Shown here piece by piece: positions 35,429 through 44,603 of a stretch of 64,000 nucleotides of DNA. Within the stretch, counting starts at the first letter, position 1. Each line of letters starts with the position of its first letter. This stretch comes from Mycobacterium hubeiense (GTDB lineage: Bacteria; Actinomycetota; Actinomycetes; Mycobacteriales; Mycobacteriaceae), in contig NZ_PIZU01000001.1 of NCBI RefSeq assembly GCF_002838065.1, positions 217,354 through 281,353 of the forward strand, read 5' to 3'. The position numbers and the translations under genes were made by a program. Under the pieces are notes generated by a model. The model saw nothing but the letters and a program-made list of their open reading frames with translations, searched no databases and was not told the origin of the DNA.

Positions 35429-37060
35429 ATGCCCAACGTCGCCGACTACATCATCAAGCGCCTCAGCCAGCACGGCGTGGAGGCACTGTTCGGTGTGCCG
35501 GCGGTGTTCTGCGCGCCGGTGTTCGACGCGGCGGCGCGCGCGCCGGGCTTCCGCACCGTCGTCACGAACAGCGACCTGGAAGCCGGGTATGCGGCCGACG
35601 GATACGCGCGCACGCGAGGACTGGCGGCGGTCGCCGTCTCCCACGGGCCGGGCACGTTGAGCATCGTCAACGCCATCGCCGCCGCCTACGTCGAGCGCAG
35701 CCCGGTCGTGGTGGTCAACGGCGGCCCGTCGCAGAAGAACATCGACGACCAGAACACGACGGGCGTGCTGTTCTCCCATTCGATGGGACGCCCGCACACC
35801 GACCTCGACGTGTTTCGCAACGTCACCGTGTTGTGCGGGCGCGAGACGAATCTCAACAGCGTCCCGCAATTCGTCGACAACGCGCTCAAGACGGCGCTGA
35901 TCCGCAAGCATCCGGTCTACATCGAATTTCCGAAGGCGTTGTTCGATGCGCCGTGCCCGGCACCGACCGGCACCATCGACGTCACCGTGCCCGCGGGCGA
36001 CGCCGACGCCGTCGCCGCCTCGATCCTGCAGAAGCTTTCTGCCGCAACCAATCCCGTGGTCATCGTCGGGGAAGAGGTGCAGCGCTACCGCGTTGCCGCC
36101 CAGGTGCAGGCGGTGGTGGACCGGTTGCAGGTGCGGTGGGCCACCACCGTCGTCGGCAAATCGGTGCTGTCCGAACAGCATCCGCGTTTCCTCGGCTGCT
36201 TCAACGGCGACAAGGCGCCTGCGCCGCTGAAGAGCGCCATCCAGCAGGCGGGGTTGGTTGTCGCGCTGGGCGCGGTTTTCGGCTCCGGGCACGCGAATCT
36301 GATGATCCCGAAGGCGGGTCACACGATCCGCATCTGGGACGGCGCGGCCGTCATCCCGCCCGCCGGGCCGCGCCCGGTGGGTCTGCCGGCGCTGGTGGCC
36401 GCGTTGGACAGCCAGTCCGTGAGTGCCACACCGATCACCTACACCGGTGTAGCGACGCCGGTCGCGGATCCGCCCGCGGCCGCGGCGGTCGAGTTGAGCT
36501 ATCAGCAAGTGTTCGACGTGGTCTCCGAGCCGGCCTTCCTGGATTCGTCGTTCGCCGTGATTCCCGACACCTTCCTCGGCATCTACCCGGCGGCGCGGAT
36601 GAAGCTGCCCGCCGCGGACATGTTCATCTCCGACGGGATTTGGGCGTCGATCGGTCATTCGGTCGGTGCGGCGGTGGGCGTGTGGGGGCCCGGCGGCAAG
36701 CGGCCACTGGTGCTGATCGGCGACGGCGGCTTCCAGATGGTGGGCCAGGCCGTGTCGACAATGGTTCGCTACCAACACAATTCGATCATCGTCATCATCG
36801 ACAACAGCCTCTACGGCATCGAGCAGTTTCTGCTCGGGCCGGGCTTCTACACCAATCCGTCACAGCCGCCGCTGGCGTACAACGTGCTGCCGGACTGGAA
36901 TTTCGACGCGTTCGCCCAAGCGCTCGGCGTCACCAAGGTGGCCACGGTCAACACCGTCGCCGGGCTGCGCACCGCGCTCGCGGCGGCCAAGGCCCACACC
37001 AACGGGCCATCGGTGATCCGGGCGCTGGTGGGAACCCGGTCCCTGCCCGCCGGTATCTAG
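35429..37060 (+). CDS. Thiamine-diphosphate-dependent 2-oxoacid decarboxylase-like enzyme
   Basis: A 543-residue protein with the three-domain layout of acetolactate synthase/pyruvate decarboxylase enzymes. Near residue 50, S-D-L-E-A-G-Y-A-A-D-G-Y-A-R carries the Glu that activates the cofactor. The ThDP-binding motif G-D-G-G-F-Q-M-V-G ... I-D-N is near 432-458. The middle domain (about 190-330) is present. Absence of clear acetolactate synthase regulatory features and the operon with an amino-acid-oxidase-type flavoenzyme suggest a decarboxylase of aromatic or branched 2-oxoacids; this is inference. A ThDP lyase such as benzaldehyde lyase or oxalyl-CoA decarboxylase is the alternative. Confidence 0.85.
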   Translation: MPNVADYIIKRLSQHGVEALFGVPAVFCAPVFDAAARAPGFRTVVTNSDLEAGYAADGYARTRGLAAVAVSHGPGTLSIVNAIAAAYVERSPVVVVNGGPSQKNIDDQNTTGVLFSHSMGRPHTDLDVFRNVTVLCGRETNLNSVPQFVDNALKTALIRKHPVYIEFPKALFDAPCPAPTGTIDVTVPAGDADAVAASILQKLSAATNPVVIVGEEVQRYRVAAQVQAVVDRLQVRWATTVVGKSVLSEQHPRFLGCFNGDKAPAPLKSAIQQAGLVVALGAVFGSGHANLMIPKAGHTIRIWDGAAVIPPAGPRPVGLPALVAALDSQSVSATPITYTGVATPVADPPAAAAVELSYQQVFDVVSEPAFLDSSFAVIPDTFLGIYPAARMKLPAADMFISDGIWASIGHSVGAAVGVWGPGGKRPLVLIGDGGFQMVGQAVSTMVRYQHNSIIVIIDNSLYGIEQFLLGPGFYTNPSQPPLAYNVLPDWNFDAFAQALGVTKVATVNTVAGLRTALAAAKAHTNGPSVIRALVGTRSLPAGI

Positions 37061-37065
37061 CTGGT

Positions 37066-37071
37066 TAGCCT
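37066..37071 (+). promoter_or_regulatory. -10 box, leaderless promoter of the beta-lactamase-fold gene
   Basis: TAGCCT ends 7 bases before the GTG at 37079. The 16-base string TAGCCTGGCTGTCGTG, box through start codon, is identical to that in front of ribC at 4173-4158. Confidence 0.5.
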
Positions 37072-37078
37072 GGCTGTC

Positions 37079-38284
37079 GTGAACCTCGACGGCAACAAGG
37101 CGTCCATCACCGAGGCGATCGACGCCGGCCTGCTCGCGGGCGCGGTCACGCTGGTATGGAAGTCCGGCGAGATACTGCAGGTCAACGAGCTGGGCTACCG
37201 CGATGTCGACGCCCGGCTGCCGATGCAGCGCGACACCCTGTTCCGCATCGCGTCGATGACCAAACCGGTGACGGTGGCCGCCGCGATGACGCTGGTCGAC
37301 GAGGGCAAGTTGGCGCTGAGCGACCCGGTGGTCAAGTGGCTGCCCGAGCTGTCGGATATGCGGGTGCTGCTCGATCGGCACGGTCCGCTGGACCAGACCG
37401 AGCCGGCCGCGCGACCGATCACGTTCGACGATCTGATGACCCATCGCAGCGGGCTGGCCTATGTGTTCTCGGTTTTGGGTCCGTTGGGATTCGCCTACGG
37501 CAAGATTTCGATGCGCCAGGACCAGGATCGCTGGCTTGCGGAGGTGGCCGAGCTTCCGCTGGCTCATCAGCCTGGCGAGCGGGTCACTTACAGCCATAGC
37601 ACTGACGTGCTGGGCATCGCGCTGTCCCGTATCGAGGGCAAACCGTTGTCCCAGGTGCTGGCCGAGCGCATCTTCGAGCCATTGGGCATGGCCGACACCG
37701 GTTTTCACGTCGGGCCGAACGGGCGGCGGCGCGCTGCGACGATGTACAAGCTCGACTCCGACAACGTGCTGCGCCACGACGTGATGGGCCCCGCTCCGAT
37801 TGCCGATCCCCCGTTCTGCATGGGCGGCGCGGGGCTGTGGTCGACGGTTGACGACTACCTGAAGTTCGTCCGGATGCTGTTGGGCGGCGGCACGGTCGAC
37901 GGGGTGCGGGTGCTTTCGGAAGAGTCGGTGCGGTTGATGCGCACCGACCGGCTGACCACTGAGCAGAAGCGGCACAACTTTCTGGGAGCACCGTTTTGGG
38001 TCGGCCGCGGGTTCGGGCTGAACCTGTCGGTGGTGACCGACCCGTCGCAGTCGCGGCAGCTGTTCGGCCCCGGCGGGCTGGGCACGTTCAGCTGGCCGGG
38101 GGCATACGGGACGTGGTGGCAGGCCGATCCGAGCGCGGATCTCATTCTGCTATACCTGATTCAGAACCATCCGGACATGGGCGTCGACTCGGCCGCCGCC
38201 GTCTCGGGCAACACGTCATTGGCGAAACTGCAGTCGGCCCAACCGAAATTCGTCCGCCGCACGTATCGGGCACTGGACCTGTAG
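37079..38284 (+). CDS. Serine hydrolase, beta-lactamase/esterase EstB fold
   Basis: A 401-residue class C beta-lactamase-like protein (Pfam Beta-lactamase). The nucleophile is in the S-x-x-K motif R-I-A-S-M-T-K-P-V near residue 60, the Tyr motif is Y-S-H-S near 171, and H-R-S-G-L is near 122. There is no signal peptide, so it works in the cytosol, which favours an esterase or peptidase over a beta-lactamase. Similar proteins such as Rv1367c occur in M. tuberculosis. Its own leaderless promoter lies in the 18-bp gap after the ThDP-enzyme gene. Substrate unknown. Confidence 0.88.
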   Translation: MNLDGNKASITEAIDAGLLAGAVTLVWKSGEILQVNELGYRDVDARLPMQRDTLFRIASMTKPVTVAAAMTLVDEGKLALSDPVVKWLPELSDMRVLLDRHGPLDQTEPAARPITFDDLMTHRSGLAYVFSVLGPLGFAYGKISMRQDQDRWLAEVAELPLAHQPGERVTYSHSTDVLGIALSRIEGKPLSQVLAERIFEPLGMADTGFHVGPNGRRRAATMYKLDSDNVLRHDVMGPAPIADPPFCMGGAGLWSTVDDYLKFVRMLLGGGTVDGVRVLSEESVRLMRTDRLTTEQKRHNFLGAPFWVGRGFGLNLSVVTDPSQSRQLFGPGGLGTFSWPGAYGTWWQADPSADLILLYLIQNHPDMGVDSAAAVSGNTSLAKLQSAQPKFVRRTYRALDL

Positions 38285-38292
38285 ACCTGATG

Positions 38293-38390
38293 TCAAGTGT
38301 GCGGTCACTGTTTCGAGTGTGCGCCCACGGTTGAGATCGTGAAGAAATTGCGCAGCCATCGCACACTCGATGCGGTCAGCGCACACTCGA
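38293..38390. repeat. Intergenic inverted repeat, family B (TCRAGTGTGCG units)
   Basis: Two 31-base arms, 38293-38323 and 38360-38390, face each other around a 36-base centre. Each arm contains two TCRAGTGTGCG units separated by 9 bases; the arms pair over most of their length. The element fills the gap between two convergent genes, where it could terminate both transcripts. A single unit occurs at 29261-29270 between carA and carB. Confidence 0.75.
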
Positions 38391-38424
38391 CGCATCGAAA
38401 CTGCGGTAGAGGGCTACCCCAGTT

Positions 38425-39582
38425 TCAGACCATCGCGATGGGCGACACCTTGGCGCCTATCTCCAGCGCGCCCGCCAGCTCACGGCTGACGTCGTAGTCG
38501 AATACCACGTGCCCGGAGATGATGTCGATGTCGCGCTTGAACCGCTGCAGCGGGTTGTCGACGAAATGCGCACTCGCGCCGGACGCTTCGAGCAGATCGG
38601 CGATCACCGCGCGTGACTCGTGCACAATGTGCGCCGCGGCGGCACGGGCATTGCCACGCACGGGGCGCGCCACCTCGTCCCCGGCCGCCACGATCGCTTG
38701 AATCTGTCCGACGGTGTCATCGAGCAGTCCGGTCAAGGCGCGCAGCCGAACCCGCGCGTCGGCGAGCCGCATCCGCGCCATCGGTTGGTCTTTCTGCGCG
38801 GTGCCCGAGTAGGCGAGCACCCGCTCCCCCAGCCGCTTGGCGAACAGGTCCGCGACCCGCTCGGCCGATCCGAGCGCCGGCATCGCGGCCAGCAGCGCCA
38901 GCGCCGGCACCATCGGCCACCGGTAGGTCGAGGCATCGTGCAGCGCCGCGCCGGGTGCCGTGCCGCCGTAGATGTCGAGCACCGCGACCTGCCGGTGAGC
39001 GGGCACGAAGACGTCGTCGACGACCACGTCGTTGGATCCGGTGGCCCGCATCCCCGAGGTGTGCCAGACATCCTCGATGCGAATGTCCGACGCGGGCAGC
39101 AGCACCAGCGCCGGGTAGATCGCGTCGTCCGGTCCGCACAGCGCGCCGACGAGGATCCAGTCGGCGTCCATCACTCCGGTGGCCCATGACCACCGGCCCG
39201 TCAGCCGCATGCCACCGTCGGCCGGGATGGCGCGACCGGTCGGCGCCAGCGGGGCCGGACACAACACCGGCCCGGACGCGAATACCTCATCTTGCGCTTG
39301 TTCGTTGAACAGCGCGAGCATCCAGTTGTGCAGGATGTAGAAGCCCAAAGTCCAAGCGCTGGAAGCACATCCGTATGCCATCCGTCGTACCGGATCGAGG
39401 ATCGCCGGGAAGTCGGCCTGTGCGCCGCCGAAGCGGGCCGGCAGCAGCAGGTTCGCCAGGCCCGAGGCGCGGAACTCGGCGATGGTGGCGTCCGGTAGCC
39501 GGCGCAACCGTTCGCCTTCTGCGGCGCGCTCCGCGAGCCGGTCGATGAACTCATCGGTCAGGGTCGGCACCGTCGCGGTCAT
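38425..39582 (-). CDS. Acyl-CoA-dehydrogenase-fold flavin monooxygenase (HsaA/group D-like)
   Basis: A 385-residue protein of the acyl-CoA dehydrogenase superfamily in its two-component hydroxylase branch. It starts with the helix L-T-D-E-F-I-D-R-L-A-E-R-A-A-E-G-E-R-L-R-R-L-P-D and ends with R-D-I-D-I-I-S-G-H-V-V-F-D-Y-D, the HsaA/HpaH-type C-terminus. Such enzymes hydroxylate phenols using reduced flavin from a partner reductase; no reductase gene is adjacent. I chose ATG at 39582 over 39600 because the latter lies in the promoter/operator. Divergent from a second monooxygenase gene. Confidence 0.85.
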   Translation of the reverse strand: MTATVPTLTDEFIDRLAERAAEGERLRRLPDATIAEFRASGLANLLLPARFGGAQADFPAILDPVRRMAYGCASSAWTLGFYILHNWMLALFNEQAQDEVFASGPVLCPAPLAPTGRAIPADGGMRLTGRWSWATGVMDADWILVGALCGPDDAIYPALVLLPASDIRIEDVWHTSGMRATGSNDVVVDDVFVPAHRQVAVLDIYGGTAPGAALHDASTYRWPMVPALALLAAMPALGSAERVADLFAKRLGERVLAYSGTAQKDQPMARMRLADARVRLRALTGLLDDTVGQIQAIVAAGDEVARPVRGNARAAAAHIVHESRAVIADLLEASGASAHFVDNPLQRFKRDIDIISGHVVFDYDVSRELAGALEIGAKVSPIAMV

Positions 39583-39596
39583 GGTCTGTGACGCTA

Positions 39597-39614
39597 CCAT
39601 ACCTTTTTGTATGG
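39597..39614. promoter_or_regulatory. Palindromic operator between divergent monooxygenase genes
   Basis: CCATAC (39597-39602), six bases, then GTATGG (39609-39614) form a perfect inverted repeat. On the minus strand it contains TATGGT, a possible -10 box 13 bases before the ATG at 39582. The plus-strand gene has TACCCT (39628-39633) 6 bases before its ATG. The symmetry and overlap fit a dimeric repressor such as a TetR-type protein, but no regulator gene is adjacent. Confidence 0.55.
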
Positions 39615-39639
39615 AGAGTTCGGCGCTTACCCTAGCGCC

Positions 39640-40878
39640 ATGACACAGCGGACTGTGCTCATCAGCGGCGCCGGGATCGCCGGCCCGTCACTCGCCTACT
39701 GGCTGCACCGCTCGGGGTACCGCGTGATCGTCGTCGAGGTCGCGCCGGGTATTCGTCCGGGCGGGCAGACCGTCGACCTGCGCGGTGCCGGGCGACGCGT
39801 GGTCAGGCGGATGGGATTGCTCGGCGAGATGAACGAGCGGTCCCTCGACCAGAAGGGCGTTGCGTGGGTGCGCAGGGACGGCAGCCGGCGCGCCGAAATG
39901 CCGGTCGAGGCCTTCCACGGCAACGGGCTGGTGTCGAAGCTGGAAATCCTGCGCGGCGACCTGGCCGACGTGCTGTACCGCGCCACCGCCGAATACACCG
40001 ACTACCGTTTTGACAACCGGATCACCGCCATCGAGCAGACCGACAATGCGGTGAACGTGACGCTTGCCGACGGCACTGAAGTTCCGGCGGATCTGGTGGT
40101 CGGTGCCGACGGTCCCCATTCGGCAGTTCGCCGCCTGGTGTTCGGCCCGGAGGAGCGGTTCGTCAAGCCACTCGGCGGCTACAACGCATGGTTCACCGCA
40201 CCGGACACCGTCGGGCTGCACGGCTGGTATCTGATGTATCAGGCGCCGGGTCTGAACGCCTCGATGCGTTCGTCGCACGACCCGCAGAAGGCCAAGGCGG
40301 GGTTGGCATTTCGGTCGGATCCGATCGCCTACGACCGGCGCGACCTCGATGAACAACGTGAATTGCTGACGCAGTACTTCGCGGGTGCAGGTTGGCATTG
40401 TGACGCCCTGCTGGCGGCGGCGGCGGACGCCGATGACTTCTACTTTGGCGAGTTCGCCCAGGTTCAGATGGAGACGTTCTCCCGTGGGCGGGTGACGCTC
40501 GTCGGTGACGCCGGCTATTGCGCGTCGCCGCTGTCCGGCATGGGCACCAGCCTCGCGCTGGTCGGCGGGTACGTGTTGGCTGGCGAACTCGGCCCCGCGG
40601 ATTCCCTTGATGCCGAACGGATTCAGACGGCATTGCAGAAGTACGAAGCGGTGATGAGGCCTTACATAGACCGCTGCCAGGATCTGCCGAACGGCATCGA
40701 CGGTTATCTACCCAAGTCGGCGACCGACATCACGATCAACGCTCAGGCGATGAAATGGATGCAGCGCTGGCCGTTCCGCCCGTTCGCCGAGAAGAAGTGG
40801 TTCACCACCGCCGACGCCATCGTACTGCCGGACTACGACTCCGGTTCGGCGCCGGCATCACCGGGGTCATCGCGCTGA
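39640..40878 (+). CDS. Class A FAD-dependent aromatic monooxygenase (PHBH-fold)
   Basis: A 412-residue flavoprotein monooxygenase. The FAD motif is V-L-I-S-G-A-G-I-A-G-P at residues 5-15, the D-G motif L-V-V-G-A-D-G-P-H-S-A-V-R is near 153, and the G-D motif V-T-L-V-G-D-A-G-Y-C is near 285. This is the family of p-hydroxybenzoate hydroxylase and TetX. Substrate unknown. The ATG at 39640 follows a leaderless TACCCT box. It shares a palindromic operator with the divergent flavin monooxygenase, so both probably serve one catabolic or detoxification route. Confidence 0.9.
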   Translation: MTQRTVLISGAGIAGPSLAYWLHRSGYRVIVVEVAPGIRPGGQTVDLRGAGRRVVRRMGLLGEMNERSLDQKGVAWVRRDGSRRAEMPVEAFHGNGLVSKLEILRGDLADVLYRATAEYTDYRFDNRITAIEQTDNAVNVTLADGTEVPADLVVGADGPHSAVRRLVFGPEERFVKPLGGYNAWFTAPDTVGLHGWYLMYQAPGLNASMRSSHDPQKAKAGLAFRSDPIAYDRRDLDEQRELLTQYFAGAGWHCDALLAAAADADDFYFGEFAQVQMETFSRGRVTLVGDAGYCASPLSGMGTSLALVGGYVLAGELGPADSLDAERIQTALQKYEAVMRPYIDRCQDLPNGIDGYLPKSATDITINAQAMKWMQRWPFRPFAEKKWFTTADAIVLPDYDSGSAPASPGSSR

Positions 40879-40910
40879 TCACCGGCTCCCACATCGCGAC
40901 CTCCGCGGCT

Positions 40911-41312
40911 CTAGGAGTCCTCGTCGGCGTCGATGGTGCGCGAGCGGCGGGTGAGCGCGGGCAGGCTCGGCCGTCGCAGCCCGAGATCACGCCGCTCATG
41001 GAGTTCGGTGGCGTCGCTGAGCACCCTGACCACCGCCTGTGTCAACCCGATGATCGCCGCCATCACCGGCAGCAGCGGTTTGGCCGCGTAGCGAATGGGA
41101 CTCAGCCGATTCGCCTCGATCACGGTGTCGACGCGCTTGGCGACGACGTACCGCTCGATCGCGTGGTACAGCCAGGCGCCGGCGCCCAGCGCGTAGATCG
41201 CCAACGCCGCCGCCACGACGGCCAGGTCCAGCGCCGCGCAGATGACAGCCCCGAGTACGACGAGGCCGGCCAGCACGCTCGCGGCCACCACGCGTAACTT
41301 CAACGGATTCAA
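40911..41312 (-). CDS. Small membrane protein (Rv2532c-like)
   Basis: A 133-residue protein with two membrane helices (about residues 8-30 and 31-52) joined closely, and a third weak segment near 82-98. It ends with a basic, then acidic tail (R-T-I-D-A-D-E-D-S). I chose TTG at 41312, with GGGAG 6 bases upstream; the frame is open further up but overlaps the next gene. The length equals that recalled for Rv2532c, the gene after nusB in M. tuberculosis. Function unknown. Confidence 0.75.
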   Translation of the reverse strand: MNPLKLRVVAASVLAGLVVLGAVICAALDLAVVAAALAIYALGAGAWLYHAIERYVVAKRVDTVIEANRLSPIRYAAKPLLPVMAAIIGLTQAVVRVLSDATELHERRDLGLRRPSLPALTRRSRTIDADEDS

Positions 41313-41322
41313 CAGATCTCCC

Positions 41323-41865
41323 CTATTGCATGCATCGCGACAGCACTCGGCCGAATTGCAGCAGCCGCTGCATCTGCGCCAGCCCGCCGTTGTCGACCGT
41401 CTTCTGGTAGCGAAACGATTCACAGTAGATGTCGGTTTCGGTCGCCGATTTCTGCCGGCTGCGCGTCACGAGTTGGGTGTACAACCGCAGCCGTACTTCC
41501 AAGAGCCGCCGGGTTCCGTCGTCAAGCACCTCATATTCGGCGGTCAGCACGTGGTCGTTGATCGACGACAGCAGGATCGTGCGCACCGACGCGTCGAGCA
41601 GGCGGCGTTCGCGGTCTCCGGCCGTCGACGATCCGTCGTCGGCGCGCCACATGATGAGCCGGTGGCCGTCGGTGAGCACCACCTCCTGCCAGATGGCCTC
41701 GCCCCACGACTCTTCGGTGCTGCCCCGCGCCATGATGAACGCCTTGATGGCGGCGAGGTCGACGACGGGGCGCAGCGCCTCCAGCGCCAGATCGGGGTCA
41801 CGCAGATACACCTTGGCCGCGTCCTCCAAGCTGGAGTACGGGGCCCAGTCCTGCGGGGTGCCCAC
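41323..41865 (-). CDS. Conserved hypothetical protein downstream of nusB
   Basis: A 180-residue soluble protein of mixed alpha/beta composition, no signal or membrane segment. The middle part (Q-E-V-V-L-T-D-G-H-R-L-I-M-W-R-A-D-D) and the end (Y-C-E-S-F-R-Y-Q-K-T-V-D) look like ordered strands. GTG start at 41865, 2 bases after nusB, and 10 bases before the membrane-protein gene, so it belongs to the pepQ-efp-nusB operon. I do not recognise the family. Confidence 0.75.
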   Translation of the reverse strand: MGTPQDWAPYSSLEDAAKVYLRDPDLALEALRPVVDLAAIKAFIMARGSTEESWGEAIWQEVVLTDGHRLIMWRADDGSSTAGDRERRLLDASVRTILLSSINDHVLTAEYEVLDDGTRRLLEVRLRLYTQLVTRSRQKSATETDIYCESFRYQKTVDNGGLAQMQRLLQFGRVLSRCMQ

Positions 41866-41867
41866 CG

Positions 41868-42353
41868 CTAACCGGCGCTGCCGTTCCCGGTGCTCCGGAC
41901 CGCCTGGGACGCCGCCCGGATCTGCGGCGTCACCAACATCACTTGGCCCAGCACGCCGTTGACGAACGCCGGTGACTCGTCGGTGGAGAGCCGCTTGGCC
42001 AGTTCCACCGCCTCATCGACGGCCACCGGCTCGGGAACGTCGTCGGCGTGCAGCAGTTCCCACACCGCGACCCGCAGGATCGCCCGGTCCACCGCGGGCA
42101 GCCGCTCCAGCGTCCACCCCTGCAGGTGCGCGGAGATGAGGTCGTCGATGTGGGCGGCGTGTTCGGTCACGCCGCGCGCCACCGTGACCGTGTACGGGTT
42201 CAGCGGCGAAACGTCGGACTGCTTGTCGGCCAATGCATTTCGCGCATCGGCCACTTCGGCCGCGGTGATGCCACGCGCCTCGGCTTCGAACAACAGGTCG
42301 ACGGCGCGTTTGCGGGCCTGATGCCTGCCACGGTCGCCTTTGCGGTCAGGCAT
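41868..42353 (-). CDS. nusB: Transcription antitermination factor NusB
   Basis: A 161-residue all-helical RNA-binding protein. The N-terminal [16 protein letters not shown] and the central [15 protein letters not shown] are typical; NusB with NusE binds boxA of rRNA transcripts. Its start overlaps the efp 3' end by 8 bases. Confidence 0.96.
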   Translation of the reverse strand: MPDRKGDRGRHQARKRAVDLLFEAEARGITAAEVADARNALADKQSDVSPLNPYTVTVARGVTEHAAHIDDLISAHLQGWTLERLPAVDRAILRVAVWELLHADDVPEPVAVDEAVELAKRLSTDESPAFVNGVLGQVMLVTPQIRAASQAVRSTGNGSAG

Positions 42354-42909
42354 TCACCCGACCCAGATAGCTGCCGTCACGCGAATCCACCTTGAGCTTG
42401 TCGCCGGTGTTGATGAACAGCGGCACCTGGATCTCCGCGCCGGTCTCCACGGTGGCAGGTTTGGTGCCCGCGCTGGAACGGTCGCCCTGCAAACCGGGCT
42501 CGGTGTGGGTGACCTCGAGTTCGACCGTGACCGGGAGTTCGAGGTACAGCGGGGTGCCGTTGTGGAACGCGATCTGCACCGGCATGCTCTCCAGCAGGAA
42601 CTTGGCGGCGTCACCGACCAGCGAATCCGGAAGGTGATGCTGTTCGTAGTCCTCGGAGTCCATGAACACGAAGTCGGTGCCGTCGCGGTACAGATAGGTG
42701 GCGTCGCGGCGGTCGACGGTCGCGGTCTCCACCTTGACCCCGGCGTTGTAGGTCTTGTCGACCACCTTGCCCGACACCACGTTCTTCAGCTTGGTGCGCA
42801 CGAAGGCCGGTCCCTTACCGGGCTTGACGTGCTGGAACTCGACGATCTGCCACAGCTGGCCATCGATCTGAAGCACCAGCCCATTCTTGAAGTCGGCGGT
42901 CGTTGCCAC
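42346..42909 (-). CDS. efp: Translation elongation factor P
   Basis: A 187-residue three-domain protein that rescues ribosomes stalled at polyproline. The beta3-beta4 loop that reaches the peptidyl-transferase centre reads [11 protein letters not shown], with Lys at the tip and a Pro-flanked loop as in actinobacterial EF-P reported to work unmodified. No epmA/epmB or earP gene is nearby. It begins 21 bases after pepQ. Confidence 0.97.
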   Translation of the reverse strand: MATTADFKNGLVLQIDGQLWQIVEFQHVKPGKGPAFVRTKLKNVVSGKVVDKTYNAGVKVETATVDRRDATYLYRDGTDFVFMDSEDYEQHHLPDSLVGDAAKFLLESMPVQIAFHNGTPLYLELPVTVELEVTHTEPGLQGDRSSAGTKPATVETGAEIQVPLFINTGDKLKVDSRDGSYLGRVNA

Positions 42910-42930
42910 GGTCGGTTGTTCTCCTGAGTC

Positions 42931-44019
42931 TCAATCGATAACAGCCAGTTCCTTGGGGAACCGGGTAAGCAGGTCGGGCGCCGGCTCGCACACGACCAGG
43001 GTGTCCTCGATGCGGACACCGCCGCGATCGGGCAAGTAGACGCCGGGTTCCACAGTCACCGCGGAGCCAGCAAGCAGTGTACCGGCGGCCGCGGAATTGA
43101 TTCCGGGCGCTTCGTGGATCTGCAGGCCGACGCCGTGGCCGAGGCCGTGACCGAAGTTGTCGGCGTAGCCGGCGTCGGCGATGACTTGCCGAGACGCGGC
43201 GTCGACATCACACAGCGACGCCCCGGGTTCCAGCGCTTCCCGGCCGGCCCGCTGCGCCTCGGCGACCAGGTCGTAGAGCTCGCGCTGCCACTGCGCGGCG
43301 GACCCCAAAACGAAGGTGCGGGTCATGTCGGAGTGATACCCGCACACCAGCGCGCCGAAGTCGATCTTGACGAAGTCACCCGCTTTGAGCACCGCGTCGG
43401 TGGGCCGGTGGTGCGGGATCGCGGAGTTGGCACCGGCCGCCACGATGGTCTCGAACGACGGCCCGTCGGCACCGTGGTCGAGCATCAGCGACTCCAGCTC
43501 CCGTGCCACGTCCTTCTCGGTCCGTCCCGGCCGCAGCCCACCGCGGGCGACCAGGTCCGTCAGCGCCGCGTCGGCCGCCTCGCACGCCAGCCGCAGGATG
43601 GCGACCTCACCGGCGTCCTTGACCTCGCGCAGCGCCTCCACCATGCCCGCGGCGCGCACCAGCTCGACGGCGCCGTCGCCGGACCGGGTGAGCGCGTCGT
43701 AGGCGTCGACGGTCACCACATGGCTTTCGAAGCCCAGCCGCCGCACACCGTCGGCGACGGCCCGCTTGACCAATCGCGGTGCGCACGCGCGCTCGATGAC
43801 GATCTCGGCGTCCGGCGCCTGCTGCGCGGCCTGGGTCCGATAGCGCCCGTCGGTGACCAACACCGGCGTTTCGTCGTCCGCGCGGATCAACAGTGCCGCA
43901 TTCGACCCGGTGAACCCGGACAGATAACGGACGTTGACCAGGTCCGATACCAGCAAGGCATCCAGTTCGGCTTCGGCCAGCTTGCGCCGCAAGCGGTCCC
44001 GACGCTGGGAAATAGTCAC
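42931..44019 (-). CDS. pepQ: Xaa-Pro dipeptidase/aminopeptidase (M24 family)
   Basis: A 362-residue pita-bread metallopeptidase. The five metal ligands are visible: two Asp in K-I-D-F-G-A-L-V-C-G-Y-H-S-D-M-T-R, His in G-H-G-L-G-H-G-V-G, Glu in V-T-V-E-P-G-V-Y, and Glu in V-R-I-E-D-T. It splits peptides with proline in second position. The start is GTG at 44019; TAGCGT 8 bases upstream is a near-leaderless -10 box. Heads the pepQ-efp-nusB operon, divergent from the B-4DMT gene. Confidence 0.95.
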   Translation of the reverse strand: MTISQRRDRLRRKLAEAELDALLVSDLVNVRYLSGFTGSNAALLIRADDETPVLVTDGRYRTQAAQQAPDAEIVIERACAPRLVKRAVADGVRRLGFESHVVTVDAYDALTRSGDGAVELVRAAGMVEALREVKDAGEVAILRLACEAADAALTDLVARGGLRPGRTEKDVARELESLMLDHGADGPSFETIVAAGANSAIPHHRPTDAVLKAGDFVKIDFGALVCGYHSDMTRTFVLGSAAQWQRELYDLVAEAQRAGREALEPGASLCDVDAASRQVIADAGYADNFGHGLGHGVGLQIHEAPGINSAAAGTLLAGSAVTVEPGVYLPDRGGVRIEDTLVVCEPAPDLLTRFPKELAVID

Positions 44020-44052
44020 AGCTCTTGACGCTACTCGCTACGCTGTCTGCCC

Positions 44053-44603
44053 ATGACTAAGTGGTTACTGCGCGGACTGGTGTTCGCGGCCCTGATGGTG
44101 ATTGTCCGGTTGATCCAGGGCGCGATGATCAACGTGTGGGAAACCAGAGCGAGTTTGATCAGCGCGGTGCTGGTGAGCCTGTACGCCCTCGCCGCCTTCC
44201 TGTGGGGTGTGGTCGACGGTCGCGGAGACGCCCGCGCCAATCCTGACCCCGACCGCCGCGGCGACTTCGCGATGACCTGGCTGCTGGCGGGTCTGTTCGC
44301 CGGCATCGTCAGCGGTGCGGTCGCGTGGTTCATCGGGCTGTTCTACAAGAACCTCTACGTCGAGGGTCTGATCAACGAATTGACGACGTTCGCCGCGTTC
44401 ACCGCGTTGCTGACGTTCGTCGCGGCCATCATCGGCGTCGCGCTCGGCCGCTACCTCGTCGACCGCAAGGCCCCGGACGTGGTGGTGAAGCACCACGGCC
44501 TGGCCGCCATCGATGAAGATCGCGCGGATACCGATGTATTCGCCGCTGTGCGCCATCCCGACGATGCCACGCAACCGGTGCCGCCGCAGGACCAGAACCG
44601 CAC

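Noticed and set aside
35422..37068. 548-codon frame overlapping the ThDP enzyme on the same strand
   Set aside because: Arg/Gly/Ala-rich out-of-frame reading of a gene with clear cofactor motifs.
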